A stretch of 64,000 bases of DNA from Dictyobacter kobayashii. GTDB taxonomy: Bacteria > Chloroflexota > Ktedonobacteria > Ktedonobacterales > Ktedonobacteraceae. A program made the position numbers and the translations under genes. The stretch covers positions 1,736,001-1,800,000 of the forward strand of contig NZ_BIFS01000001.1 of NCBI RefSeq assembly GCF_003967555.1, written 5' to 3'. The notes beneath the pieces are model-generated. The model was given only the letters and a program-made list of their open reading frames with translations. It was not told where the DNA came from and made no database searches. Within the stretch, counting starts at the first letter, position 1, and every line of letters starts with the position of its first letter. This document shows positions 38,829-48,810 of this stretch, piece by piece.

Positions 38829-39000
38829 GCGAGGGGGATGAAAAGAGTGGGCGGGGACACCCCCCTCCCCGGCAGAAGGGCTCGCCGCCCTCCTGCACCT
38901 CCCGCTTCACTCCGCCTGCTGTGCGAGGGGGATAAAAGGGGTAGGCGGGGACACCGCTCCCCGGCAGAAGGGCTCGCCGCCCTCCTGCACCTCCCGCTTA
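38829..39000. repeat. Two tandem 94-bp GC-rich repeat units
   Basis: Units begin GCGAGGGGGAT at 38829 and 38923 and share CGGCAGAAGGGCTCGCCGCC and CTCCTGCACCTCCCGC. The second is cut short at about 39000. Base composition is far more GC-rich than the AT-rich sequence on the left. It adjoins MITE-like copy 2 and contains no credible gene. Confidence 0.7.
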
Positions 39001-39107
39001 TAGCTGGGAGCCAGGGCTTTTTCATGTTCGTCCCGAGATCGCAGAGAGATCACGAGCAAGCGAGATAATGGACATTCTTTCAGGGGTGGAGTGTGGGTGG
39101 TGGGCGG

Positions 39108-40475
39108 CTGCGGCCGCCTCTTAGGTGTAGGTTTTTTGAAAGGGAACAAGAAAAAGGACACGGTTTTCTGTTACGATAAGACCACCGTCAAAAACAAAGG
39201 CGATCGAAAGGGAGAAAACCATGTCGTATCCAGAAACAGTATGGCATTGGATCAAAGAAGTAGCAAGACGCTTTCCTCATCTGAGTTGGCCCCAAGCCAA
39301 GGTGCTGGCCTGCTACAGCCTGGGGATTGTCATAGCAGGAACCTGCGGCTTGACCCAGGTGTCCGACAGCCTGGCAGAAGTGTTGGGGCAAACGCAACCA
39401 ACCGTCTTTCAACGCCTGCGGGAATGGCGCAATGAAGCGGGTGCCAAACGGGGTTCTCATCGGCAGCAGGTGGACGTTTCGGCCTGCTTCGCGCCCCTCT
39501 TGACCTGGATCCTATCCTGCTGGGATCCCAGCAGCCACCGTCTGGTGCTCGTTGTCGACGCTACCAACGTGAGTGACCGTTTCGTGATCCTTTCCATCTC
39601 CGTGGTGCTGCGTAGTTGTGCCATCCCGGTCGCCTGGCACATCGTGCCAGCTGGAGTGAAAGGAGAACACAAATCGCACTGGCTGCACCTACTGGAGAGC
39701 TTGCGCGGGTCCGTTCCTGCGCAATGGGAAGTCCTGGTGATGGCAGATCGAGGGCTCTACGCTCGCTGGCTGTATCAAAAAATCGTGGCGTGTGGGTGGC
39801 ATCCCTTTTTGCGTATTCGCAGCGGCAGCAAGGCCCGTCCAGCCAGCAGTCATCGGGTGGGGGACTTCCGAGAGATCAAAACGCTCGTTCCCAGCGCGGG
39901 AACCCAATGGAGTGGGGACGTGATGTGCTTTTCGGATCGGCATGCTCGGCTGCGCTGTCGCTTGCTGGCGCGCTGGGATGAAGGCTATGAGGAGCCCTGG
40001 TTCGTGGTGACGGATCTGCCCGTCGAAGAGGCCCAAGCCTGCTGGTACGGGCTGCGCCCTTGGATCGAATGTGGGTTCAAAGATGGGAAACGAGGGGGGT
40101 GGAACTGGCAACGCTGTCGGTGTGAGATCCCTTCACGGGTGGAACGGCTCTGGTTGGCCATGGCGGTAGCGACTCTGCTCACCGTAGGGATGGGAGCCCA
40201 GCGTGAGGTGCAGGAGCAGGCGCCTTGCCTGGAACGCCTGCCTCCCACGCATATTGCTCGGCGCACGGCCAAGCCCGACCGAAAGCAGCATCAAAGGCGC
40301 AAGTTGAGTTGCTTCAATCGGGGGTGTCGCTTGGCAGCGCGTATCATTTGGCGCTTACAGGAACCGTTACGCTTCTTCTTGCCCGCTGAGCCCTGGCCTC
40401 AGGGGCCTGACTTGCCGCTCGCAGAGGGCTTTTTCAACTCCTGTTGAAAAACCTACACCTAAGAGCTGCGGCCGC
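39108..40475 (+). mobile_element. Complete IS4-family insertion sequence with 10-bp target duplication
   Basis: IS spans 39118-40465 (1348 bp). Inverted ends share CTCTTAGGTGTAGGTTTTT (left 39118; right, inverted, ending 40465). The direct repeat CTGCGGCCGC occurs at 39108-39117 and 40466-40475. It contains one intact transposase. The target is the loop region of a palindromic repeat. Confidence 0.93.
39221..40447 (+). CDS. IS4-family transposase
   Basis: This 408-residue DDE transposase has the first Asp in LVVDATNVSD, the second in VMADRGLYA, and the diagnostic Y-(2)-R-(3)-E-(6)-K signature in YGLRPWIECGFKDGK. The N-terminal 90 residues are helical and probably bind the IS ends. GGGAGAAAACC precedes the ATG. 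The frame is unbroken and ends 18 bases before the right end of the element, so it is likely functional. Confidence 0.95.
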   Translation: MSYPETVWHWIKEVARRFPHLSWPQAKVLACYSLGIVIAGTCGLTQVSDSLAEVLGQTQPTVFQRLREWRNEAGAKRGSHRQQVDVSACFAPLLTWILSCWDPSSHRLVLVVDATNVSDRFVILSISVVLRSCAIPVAWHIVPAGVKGEHKSHWLHLLESLRGSVPAQWEVLVMADRGLYARWLYQKIVACGWHPFLRIRSGSKARPASSHRVGDFREIKTLVPSAGTQWSGDVMCFSDRHARLRCRLLARWDEGYEEPWFVVTDLPVEEAQACWYGLRPWIECGFKDGKRGGWNWQRCRCEIPSRVERLWLAMAVATLLTVGMGAQREVQEQAPCLERLPPTHIARRTAKPDRKQHQRRKLSCFNRGCRLAARIIWRLQEPLRFFLPAEPWPQGPDLPLAEGFFNSC

Positions 40476-40672
40476 CCACCACCCACACTCTCAACCCGGC
40501 GCCGCAGGCGCCAAAGAGGAAAAGTAAAAAGCCATGGCGGGGCTACGGGGCATTGCCAGATGGGGGGGAAGTAAATAGAATAGGTAGAAAAGAGGTATCG
40601 GGGACATTGACGAGGGCGTGTACTATCTATGTACAGGCAGGGACACATTATCATTGTTGGTAGGAGAGATGT

Positions 40673-42085
40673 TTGACACAGACGATTATTGATCAGCGTG
40701 GCCGCGATCTGGCGATAATACCACCGGCAGATCTGGCGGCGGCGGGACGGCAGGAGTTAATTACGGCTCTGTTTGGAGCGCATTTGTCCCTTGAGATTAC
40801 GCAGGGGATGGAGTTGGATAAACGGGGGCACTTTTTACGTACTCTGCCGATGCACTTTCAGGATATTAAACTGGCGTTGCAACAACAAAAGGTGCCATTT
40901 CGGGTGGCCTTTGATGAGCGACCAGCCCTGCCATTCCAGACAAAACTGGCAATGCAGGCACGTCCCTATCAACAAGAGGCGCTGGACAAATGGCTGGCCG
41001 AATATAGTCGTGGGGTAGTGGTACTACCAACCGGGGCAGGCAAGACCTTTACGGCCGCGATGGCTATCCATGCTACGAGCGTGTGGACTCTGGCCGTGGT
41101 TCCAACGATCGATCTGCTCCAACAGTGGCGGGTGGCACTGGCGGCGGCGCTATCTTTGTCAGCTGAAGAGATTGGGGTCTTTGGCGGTGGCGAAAAGGAG
41201 TTAAAGCCGATCACGATCATCACCTACGATTCGGCCGCCCTGTATCCGCGTGAGCTGCGCCAATTTGGCCTGCTGATCTTTGACGAGTGCCATCATCTAC
41301 CAGCTCCAACCTATCGCTTGATCGCTGAAAGTGCTTTTACACCACTACGCATGGGACTCAGCGCCACGCCAGAACGCAGCGATATGGCCCATATTGAGTT
41401 AGAGGAGTTGATTGGTCCTGAGGTCTATCGTCGTTCGCCTGCGGAATTAACCGAGGGCCGTTTCCTGGCACAATATCAAGAGAAAGCCATTGATATCGCG
41501 CTGGGGGATAAGGATCAAGAACGCTATACCGAACAACGGCGCATCTATCGCTCGTTTCTGCAGCGGCGCCGCATCGTGATCCGCAATCCAGAAGATTTCC
41601 AGCAAAAAATTATCTATATGAGTGCCCGCGATCCCGAGGCTCGCGCAGCTATGCTGGCCTGGCGGGAAGCACGCAATATCGCCATGAATGCTCCAGCCAA
41701 GTACACAGAGATTGAGCGCTTACTACAAGAACATAGCGCTGATCAAGTTATTCTCTTTTCAGAATATAATTATGTGGTCGATGAGATCAGTCGGCGCTTC
41801 TGTATCCCCAGCATTACCTATAAAACTCCGACCGAGGAGCGGCGCTTGATCCTGGAACATTTCCGCAGCGGCACCTACACCAAGTTGGCCACCGGCCGCG
41901 TTTTAAACGAGGGAGTGGATGTTCCCGATTGCCGGGTAGCCATTATTGTTAGCGGCAACAGCACCAAACGCGAGTATATCCAACGCCTGGGTCGCATCCT
42001 ACGCCCTAAAGCTGGCCAGGCTCTACTCTATGAGTTGATAACGACAGGCACCACAGAAGAGCAGATTGCCAAACGGCGCCGCTAA
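40673..42085 (+). CDS. XPB/RAD25-like DNA helicase
   Basis: A 470-residue superfamily 2 helicase. An N-terminal damage-recognition-like region (1-95) precedes ARPYQQEALDKW, Walker A LPTGAGKT, the DECHH box in LLIFDECHHLP, motif III GLSATPERSD, and in the second domain VILFSEYNY, TGRVLNEGVDVP and the motif VI QRLGRILRP. This matches bacterial and archaeal XPB, which pairs with the Bax1/DUF790 nuclease in DNA opening and incision; such a gene is at 3403-5393. The start is TTG 40673 with GGAG at 40663; an ATG at 40669 is out of frame. Confidence 0.88.
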   Translation: MTQTIIDQRGRDLAIIPPADLAAAGRQELITALFGAHLSLEITQGMELDKRGHFLRTLPMHFQDIKLALQQQKVPFRVAFDERPALPFQTKLAMQARPYQQEALDKWLAEYSRGVVVLPTGAGKTFTAAMAIHATSVWTLAVVPTIDLLQQWRVALAAALSLSAEEIGVFGGGEKELKPITIITYDSAALYPRELRQFGLLIFDECHHLPAPTYRLIAESAFTPLRMGLSATPERSDMAHIELEELIGPEVYRRSPAELTEGRFLAQYQEKAIDIALGDKDQERYTEQRRIYRSFLQRRRIVIRNPEDFQQKIIYMSARDPEARAAMLAWREARNIAMNAPAKYTEIERLLQEHSADQVILFSEYNYVVDEISRRFCIPSITYKTPTEERRLILEHFRSGTYTKLATGRVLNEGVDVPDCRVAIIVSGNSTKREYIQRLGRILRPKAGQALLYELITTGTTEEQIAKRRR

Positions 42086-42098
42086 CAGGCACAACCGT

Positions 42099-43793
42099 TC
42101 AGACACAGGGCGAGGCATTAATATTTGATGGACACACTTTAATGTTATAACTGGTACCTCCTGGCGGCGCGACCTCCGCATAATAGAGGCGTAGACGAGG
42201 ATCAATAGCCGGTACCAGGAGGTGTGGGTTCGAAGCATCCTCCAGGGTAATGAGAAAGAGTGTATCCGGAGTCAACAAATTAGCGACCTGGTTATCAGAT
42301 AGGATGCTGCTATGAATCTGTTTCTGCTGCGCCTGGAGCCTCCAGTGTGGTATATGACTTTCATTGGCAGGCGCATCAATCCAGGCATAATAGGCTTTTC
42401 CCGCTGGTGGATCAGGCACATTCTTCATATTTACCTGCAACTGATTATACTGTTTAGAAGTCGCTGAACGGGTAAATTGGACGGTGCCTTGAGGCACAGT
42501 TGGATTGCTCGGCGGCGTGAAGAACAAGAACCGCGCTACGATCCCCAGCATAACCACCACCACAGCAAGGCCGCTCAAAAACATCCATAGTGGCCGTTTA
42601 AGGCGAATACGAGGTTGGCGTGAGGGAGGCAAAGGTCCTGATTCCTGCGCAGGAATCAGGGTAGGACCTGGTGTCGCCGCAGCCGATTGCCTCGAAGTGG
42701 CCGCCGCCAGATCAATCAAGCGGCTTGATGCATCAGTCTCCACCATCGATCTTATCCCTGGCCCTGACACTTCCGTAGGTAAGACTGTCGGGGCTGAAGA
42801 TAAGTGTTCGGTATTGCTCACCTCAGGGGCCGGCTGGTCGGATGAGATCAGGGGGATATAAGAGAGAGACAAGGCAGACAATGATGGCGTACTGCGCAGG
42901 CTTTGAAGCAGCGTTTCGGGAACGGGAACATTAAAGGCTTCGGCCAGCGCCATCACCATTTCAGAGGCGCTCGAAAAACGGTCCTCCGGCTTCTTGGAGA
43001 TACTCTTCAAGATCACCGCTGAAACCTCGGGGCTGACATCAGGATTTAATAGCTCCGGCGGCGTAGGGGCATGATTGATGTGCTGCATAATCACATTCAT
43101 CATCCCCTCCCCTCTAAAAGGCGGAATACCCGTCAGAGTCTCGTATAAGATTATGCCCAGTGAATACAGGTCGCTACGCTTCTCTTCATACATGCCCAGA
43201 GCCTGCTCAGGTGCCACATAGAGCGGCGTCCCAACAATAGTGCCAATGATCGTACCTCCAGAGACACCCTGGCGGCGAGCAATACCAAAATCGGTAATAA
43301 TTGGCACCCCCATAGCTCTATGTGTGGTATCTCGCTGGTCCAACAAAATATTAGCCGGTTTGATATCACGATGAATCATACCACGACGATGGGCATAATC
43401 AAGCGCCAGGGCAACCGCCGAGAACAGATAGATAATGTCCTCGGCAGGGGGAAAGAGGCCGAGCCTGGAGGTCTCGGCCAGATAGCGCGCCATCGTCTGG
43501 CCCTCAACGTAGTCCATGACCATATAGAGTAGAGGAGGCTCGCCAGGGCGCTCTTCAATGTAAAAATTGTGAATATTAATAATATTCGGATGGCGGAGAG
43601 ACGCAATCAACTGAGCCTCGCTCTGGAAACGTGCCACAAAGCCGGCTGAACTACGCCAGTTGGACAGCAATAATTTAATCGCCACCATGCGTTGCAAGTG
43701 TGTATCGACAGCCTTCCATACCTCACCCATCCCACCATGTGCGATACACTCGAGCATCTTATAATGTCCAAGATAACGTGGTTCTACTCCCAT
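42099..43793 (-). CDS. Receptor Ser/Thr protein kinase (active motifs)
   Basis: A 564-residue protein: kinase domain (about 8-275) with AHGGMGEVWKA, VAIKLLL, HRDIKPANIL, DFG (TDFGIAR) and APEQ all intact; Pro/Ser linker with TEVSGPG; one membrane helix (about residues 402-424); a short extracellular domain (about 130 residues) containing GKAYYAWI, a pattern shared with the kinases at 43813 and 46260 and with the one at 5684. The C-terminus ends CPSNINASPCV. It is the last of three same-strand kinases, 19 bases after its neighbour. Confidence 0.9.
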   Translation of the reverse strand: MGVEPRYLGHYKMLECIAHGGMGEVWKAVDTHLQRMVAIKLLLSNWRSSAGFVARFQSEAQLIASLRHPNIINIHNFYIEERPGEPPLLYMVMDYVEGQTMARYLAETSRLGLFPPAEDIIYLFSAVALALDYAHRRGMIHRDIKPANILLDQRDTTHRAMGVPIITDFGIARRQGVSGGTIIGTIVGTPLYVAPEQALGMYEEKRSDLYSLGIILYETLTGIPPFRGEGMMNVIMQHINHAPTPPELLNPDVSPEVSAVILKSISKKPEDRFSSASEMVMALAEAFNVPVPETLLQSLRSTPSLSALSLSYIPLISSDQPAPEVSNTEHLSSAPTVLPTEVSGPGIRSMVETDASSRLIDLAAATSRQSAAATPGPTLIPAQESGPLPPSRQPRIRLKRPLWMFLSGLAVVVVMLGIVARFLFFTPPSNPTVPQGTVQFTRSATSKQYNQLQVNMKNVPDPPAGKAYYAWIDAPANESHIPHWRLQAQQKQIHSSILSDNQVANLLTPDTLFLITLEDASNPHLLVPAIDPRLRLYYAEVAPPGGTSYNIKVCPSNINASPCV

Positions 43794-43812
43794 ACATACA
43801 ACTCCACATAAC

Positions 43813-46230
43813 TCACAGGTGCGCCGGTAGATTTTTAGTGATGGTAAAGGTCGCCAACTGTTGAATATCGTAATGAGCTTGCGTCACCCCTGGATGGATC
43901 TGATTGGTTACCGGGTCTAACTTACCAATGTAGGCATAAGTAGTCAGCGTCACCATATCATCCAGCATGTGACCAGCTGCCTCCTGCCTTAATTGGTCAG
44001 GGGTGCTATTAAAAAGTTTGACCGCATCCTGCCGTACCGAACTGAGCCAGGAATTGACATTCTGCAACGCCTCAACAATGTGGGCGGCTCGCTGCCGCGT
44101 CTCAGGGGTGATATCGCTGGCTTTAGCAACCTGGGCCACATGGAACTGGGTATGATCGGTATAACCCAATGGATTGATCTTACTATAATCGCCCCCTTGA
44201 TGGGCTGGATCAACGGTCAGCAGTCCAACCGTAGCCCCTAACGGGTCAGCTCGCACCGGCGTATTCGCTGGCATATCGACATGCACATTTTTCAAGCCAT
44301 CCAGGTAATCTAGCTGGCTGATAAACTGGTTACGCATCAACGCAATCTCAGCATCATCGGTTTGCGCCCCATGCCAGTTATCGCGCGCACTCACCGACCA
44401 TTCCAGCAGTTTTTCGGTATTTTTGAAGAGCCAGGTATCCAGTCCTCCCGGCAAACCAAGTATGCTGATATCCACCTCGTTATAAAAGAGGTGCCTGATG
44501 TGGATCAACGCACTAAAGGCTGCCGCGTCCTGCGCGATAGGCTGCTGGGGCAAGGCGGCATAGTAGCGCCAGGTGGAGCGGTCATTCGACGGAGCGGCAT
44601 TGGCGCTATTGGCATCTTCCTCGGTAATTAACAAACGGCTGGTAGCTGATAAGAGATTATCATGGTGGGCATCGCCTGGATAGAAGTAATGGATGCGCCC
44701 ATTCTGCACTGGCAAGCTTTTAGTCAATAACAATGGGGGTTTGATCGGCAAGGGTCCGGTTAAATCATCGCGCCGTAAAGGATTTATATCACCCAGCAGC
44801 CAGGCGTGATAGCTCTTACCCGGCTGTAGAGAGGCTACATTCTGCAGATCGATTTGTACCTGATCAGCGATCCCCTGGGCACTATCCAGAGATACCATAC
44901 CGCTACTGACATAAAAGGCATGCCCATCTGGCTGGGCGGAAAGGGCAGTATATGATGGCAAGACAAAGAAGGCCGCCAGGCCACCGGCAATCAACAGCAC
45001 AATCAACGCAATGGCCCCGATGATATACCTGGTGGGCACGCGCCGCCGGGCCGAGGGGGGCGGACTATGATGAAGTGGCAAAGCATCAGGGGTCATTACA
45101 CTCGCAGCAGGCGTAGAACCTTTGAGTGTATTGGTCGGTAAGGATACAGAAGGTGAACTCAGCGGAGCCGCATTGGGAGTTCTTTGAGGAGTTTTTTGTA
45201 ATTCATCTGCAACCGAAGCGGTAGGTGGTTCACCAGCACCAGCGGCCAATTTAGCATAGTTCATAGCCCCAGAGGGTGAGGAGGCAATTTTCGTATGTTC
45301 CAGCACTTCCAGGCGTGTCGGCTCTCCCAGGATTTCAGGTACCGGAACATCAAGGGCCTGCGCGATCGCTGCCGTCATTGCTGAGGCGCTGGCATAGCGC
45401 TCATCTGGATTCTTAGCAATGCTGCGCTTGATTACCTGTACCAACGCCGGCGGAATATTGGGATTGATCAAAGTGGGTGAGATAGGAGTGGCATGGACAT
45501 GCTGCATGATCACTTCCATCGGCGTGTCACCACGAAACGGCAATACACCCGTAACTATCTCATACAGAATAATGCCCAGAGAGTAAAGGTCGCTACGCGC
45601 AGTACCGAGCTGCCCTTTGGCCTGCTCGGGTGATATATAGAGTGGGGTGCCTAATTGTACGCCACTCTGGGTATTGGTCAGGGAACTAAGCAGTTTAGCC
45701 ACCCCAAAATCTGTCAGAATTGGCTCCCCCATAGGATTACGGGCCGTGTTGCGTTTATCCAACAAAATATTAGCCGGCTTAATATCGCGGTGAATCATCC
45801 CTTTGCTATGAGCATAATCTATAGCCAGGCTAATCGAGGTAAAAAGATTCACGATTCTGGTCGGGGGAGGAACCTTCCCTACACTGGAAGTTGCGTAGAT
45901 ATACTCAGCCAGCGTCTGCCCCTCGACATAATCCATCACCATGTATGCCAGGGGGAAATAGGCCGTGCCGCTAGCTTCGGGAGGCTGGTAGATCTGAAAA
46001 TCGTGAATTTGCACGATATTAGGATGATGAAGTGCGGCAATAAGCTGCGCCTCACGCTGAAAACGGGCGACAAAATGCGGATCGTCACGTAAGTTTGGAT
46101 GCAGCATTTTAATTGCTACATAACGCTGCAACTGAGTATCTAACGCCTTCCAGACCTCTGCCACACCGCCATGGCCCAGACGCTCAATAAGCTCGTATTT
46201 ATCCAGACGCTGAGGTAGAGCACCATTCAT
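43813..46230 (-). CDS. Receptor Ser/Thr protein kinase with large extracellular domain
   Basis: An 805-residue, frame-intact kinase: GHGGVAEVWKA, VAIKMLH, HRDIKPANIL, TDFGVAK, SPEQ. Linker rich in Pro/Ser/Thr; membrane helix at about 400-422; then an extracellular domain of about 380 residues with GKSYHAWLLGD near its start and a helical region later (GGLDTWLFKNTEKLLEW, QLDYLDGLKNV). The same domain is found in the pseudokinase at 46260 and the kinase at 5684. It lies 29 bases downstream of the pseudokinase gene, so the three are probably co-transcribed. Confidence 0.9.
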   Translation of the reverse strand: MNGALPQRLDKYELIERLGHGGVAEVWKALDTQLQRYVAIKMLHPNLRDDPHFVARFQREAQLIAALHHPNIVQIHDFQIYQPPEASGTAYFPLAYMVMDYVEGQTLAEYIYATSSVGKVPPPTRIVNLFTSISLAIDYAHSKGMIHRDIKPANILLDKRNTARNPMGEPILTDFGVAKLLSSLTNTQSGVQLGTPLYISPEQAKGQLGTARSDLYSLGIILYEIVTGVLPFRGDTPMEVIMQHVHATPISPTLINPNIPPALVQVIKRSIAKNPDERYASASAMTAAIAQALDVPVPEILGEPTRLEVLEHTKIASSPSGAMNYAKLAAGAGEPPTASVADELQKTPQRTPNAAPLSSPSVSLPTNTLKGSTPAASVMTPDALPLHHSPPPSARRRVPTRYIIGAIALIVLLIAGGLAAFFVLPSYTALSAQPDGHAFYVSSGMVSLDSAQGIADQVQIDLQNVASLQPGKSYHAWLLGDINPLRRDDLTGPLPIKPPLLLTKSLPVQNGRIHYFYPGDAHHDNLLSATSRLLITEEDANSANAAPSNDRSTWRYYAALPQQPIAQDAAAFSALIHIRHLFYNEVDISILGLPGGLDTWLFKNTEKLLEWSVSARDNWHGAQTDDAEIALMRNQFISQLDYLDGLKNVHVDMPANTPVRADPLGATVGLLTVDPAHQGGDYSKINPLGYTDHTQFHVAQVAKASDITPETRQRAAHIVEALQNVNSWLSSVRQDAVKLFNSTPDQLRQEAAGHMLDDMVTLTTYAYIGKLDPVTNQIHPGVTQAHYDIQQLATFTITKNLPAHL

Positions 46231-46259
46231 GAATACACCCTCATCTCTCTGTACTGTAA

Positions 46260-48756
46260 CTAAACGCAGGGCCGACTAGTTTCATTGTTGCTACATGCCA
46301 TAATATCAAAGGTCGCCAGGCGCTGAGCCTCATAATGGATCTGTGAGACCCCTTCTTTCACCTGGTTGGTGGCGGGATCAGTCTCACCGACAAAAGCGTT
46401 ATTGGCCAGCTTAAACATATGATTAAGCGTCATCATAGTTCCTGGCTGATGCAACTGCTGGGGAGACATATGAATAAGTTGCGCTGCATCGTCGTGAACA
46501 CCCAGATACCAGCTCTGGACGTTGTTGATAGCAAGATTAATCTCATTAGCCAATTTTTTTTGTGAATCATTCACATTTGGAGAGCTAATGATTTCCCGCA
46601 AATGGTTACCAATATGTTTTAAGTAACCGGGCGGCTCCTCACTCTGACTCACCTCCAACAAGGCCACACGGGCAATCTTGGGATCAACCAGGATAGGCTG
46701 GATATCAGATGGGATGTTCTCGGTCTGTACATACTGGGTTCCGTCCAGGTAATCCAGTATGCGAACCGCCTGACGCTGTATCAGCCCCGTATTTCCGCTA
46801 TTGTAGGAATCACGAGCACTACCAGCCCATTCCAATATTTTCAGGCTATTACGGAAAAGCCAGATATCCAGGCCTCCTGTAAGTCCTACCTTCGCCAGTT
46901 TAGGGTCCTGGGCCAGCAAGTGTCGCAAATGGTCAAGCAAACTATAATGATTCTGCTTATCCCCCGGATTGGGCACCTGTGAAAAGGCGGCCCATAACGC
47001 CAGGTCGCAGGGTCCAGTGAAGGATTAGAAGGTGGTGCAGTCGCATCCTCTTCAGTCACCAGAAAGCGACTGTAGTGAGACAAGAGATTATCGTTCTGAT
47101 CGCTGTTATATGCCTTGGAAGCATGCCCATTGAGCACTGAGAGCGTCCCCATGGCAATGGGAGGCGAGGCAGGGTTAGAATCGGTATCGCCCAACAACCA
47201 GGCATAATAGCCTTTACCTGGTTGCGGGGGCGGTATATTCGTTAAATCTATCTGCAAGCCATCAACAATCCCCTTTGGATTATTGGGATCTAGCAAACCG
47301 CTGCTCACAAAGAAGGCATGTCCTGAAAGCGAGGGGGCAGCAATGCTATTATTGTGCTGGGTAGTAAAGAAGGCGGTTAAACCGGCTGCAATCACCAGCA
47401 GGCATAGCAAGACCGAACCCACAATTGTCAATGTCCTGGCACGCCGCGTCCTAAACAATCTATTACGCCTGGGTGGAGGTGCCGCTCCAACGGGCAATGA
47501 ATCGCGTGTCGGCGTAACCGGCAGCGGAGAATGCTGAAGTCGCTGTGTCTCCATTGAAGAAAGCAAATCAGGCTGCTGTGAATGGGCCGTCATATCTGGC
47601 TGCGAAGGCGTATGGACACCATCAGGGGTCAAGGCGCGCGCGGAAGAGGTAGGCGCGGAAGATAAAGAGGTGGGAACATTGGTCGCCTGATAGCTACCAG
47701 ACACATTCCCAACTGGATTTTTCCCAGAAATGGTCTCCTCAGGCAATCCTTGAGCGCGTTGTGGACTCAAGTAGGTGTTATCGTTTATTAGCTGAGCAGA
47801 TGAAAACCAGGGCGTTAAACGATTGCCGCTGACACCCGCGCCTGATTGTCCCATCCGCGTCATACCTGGAGCGCTCATGACCTTTGCAAGAGCAGCCGTC
47901 AGGGCGGCACCATTAGGAAAACGAGCTGAAGGATCTTTGGCCAGGCAACGCAGAATGATCGCCGTCATGCCAGGCACGATATGAGGATTTATCAAGGCCG
48001 GTGACATTGGTGCCGCGTGGATATGTTGCAATAACATATCAGAGGTAGTATCACCCTGAAAAGGCAACGTTCCGGTGCAAAGCTCATAGAGCATCACGCC
48101 AAGCGAATAGATATCGCTACGGGTGTTAACCGTTTGCCCCTGCGCAACTTCAGGCGAAACATAGCCCGCATCCTCTAGCGAAAGAGTGAGCGGCAGTTGC
48201 AGATTGTGCATGCCAAAGCCCACTAATTTTGTCTCTCCCTGAGTTGCATCTTGCCCTCGGGCCGCGTAAACAAGATATGTGTAGGCTTCAAACGACTATG
48301 AATAATGCCATGCTGATGGGCGTAGTCCAGAGCAGAACAGATGGGTGCCAGAATATGGTAAATATCGGCCAGGGCAGGGAAGTCACCTCCTCGCGAAGTA
48401 GCATCAATATAGTCGGCCAATGACATTCCATCGATATATTCGCGGACGATGCAGGCATTACCTGCGCCAAAGCCATCCGTCTGCTCGGCTAAATCGGTCG
48501 AGGGAAAAACTTGCACTTCATAAATCTTCGCAATACTGGGATGATTAAGGATGGTCAGATTCTTGGTTTCGTAGAAAAAACGTGACATGAACCCGCTTGC
48601 ATTGACCTCTTGCAAATGCAGGATGGTAATCTCTACCTCGCGTTGTTGTTGCCGATCCCAGGCCTTCCATGATTCATACTGATGCGTGCTGCTTAACCTT
48701 TGCCGCAGCTCATAAGGACCCAGATAGCGTTGGCTCATACTCATGACGCCCCCCAC
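46260..48756 (-). CDS. Receptor pseudokinase (two one-base frameshifts)
   Basis: Three frames join into an 832-residue protein when one base is added in CCC 48237-48239 and one in CCC 46991-46993. The N-terminal domain aligns with the neighbouring kinases, but catalytic residues are gone: the glycine loop is SSTHQYES, the ATP lysine region is VEITILHL, the catalytic loop is HSRLKPTH, and the DFG position is VGFG. Structural motifs such as SDIYSLGVMLYELCTG remain. A linker, one membrane helix (about 47345-47420) and the shared extracellular domain (GKGYYAWLLGD, GGLDIWLFRNSLKILEW) follow. It is first in the three-gene cluster and may act as an allosteric or scaffold partner. Confidence 0.8.
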
Positions 48757-48810
48757 TCAGTGCTAAAAAGTCGCTATCTCAAGGCGATGCCTCGAATGCA
48801 CAATTAAAAG

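Larger units (their letters stand above)
39013..40533 (+). repeat. MITE-like palindromic repeat, copy 2, split by an IS4-family IS
   Basis: The left part (39013-39117) starts AGGGCTTTTTCATGTTCG and contains GATCACGAGCAAG; the right part (40476-40533) ends GAGGAAAAGTAAAAAGCC. Joined, they match copy 1 at 13254-13396, including the GGCGCC-GCAGGCGCC hairpin. The insertion occurred in the central palindrome around CTGCGGCCGC. Confidence 0.75.

Noticed and set aside
38760..39161. Small proteins in the GC-rich tandem repeat
   Set aside because: Frames on both strands follow the repeat period and composition and have no start signals.
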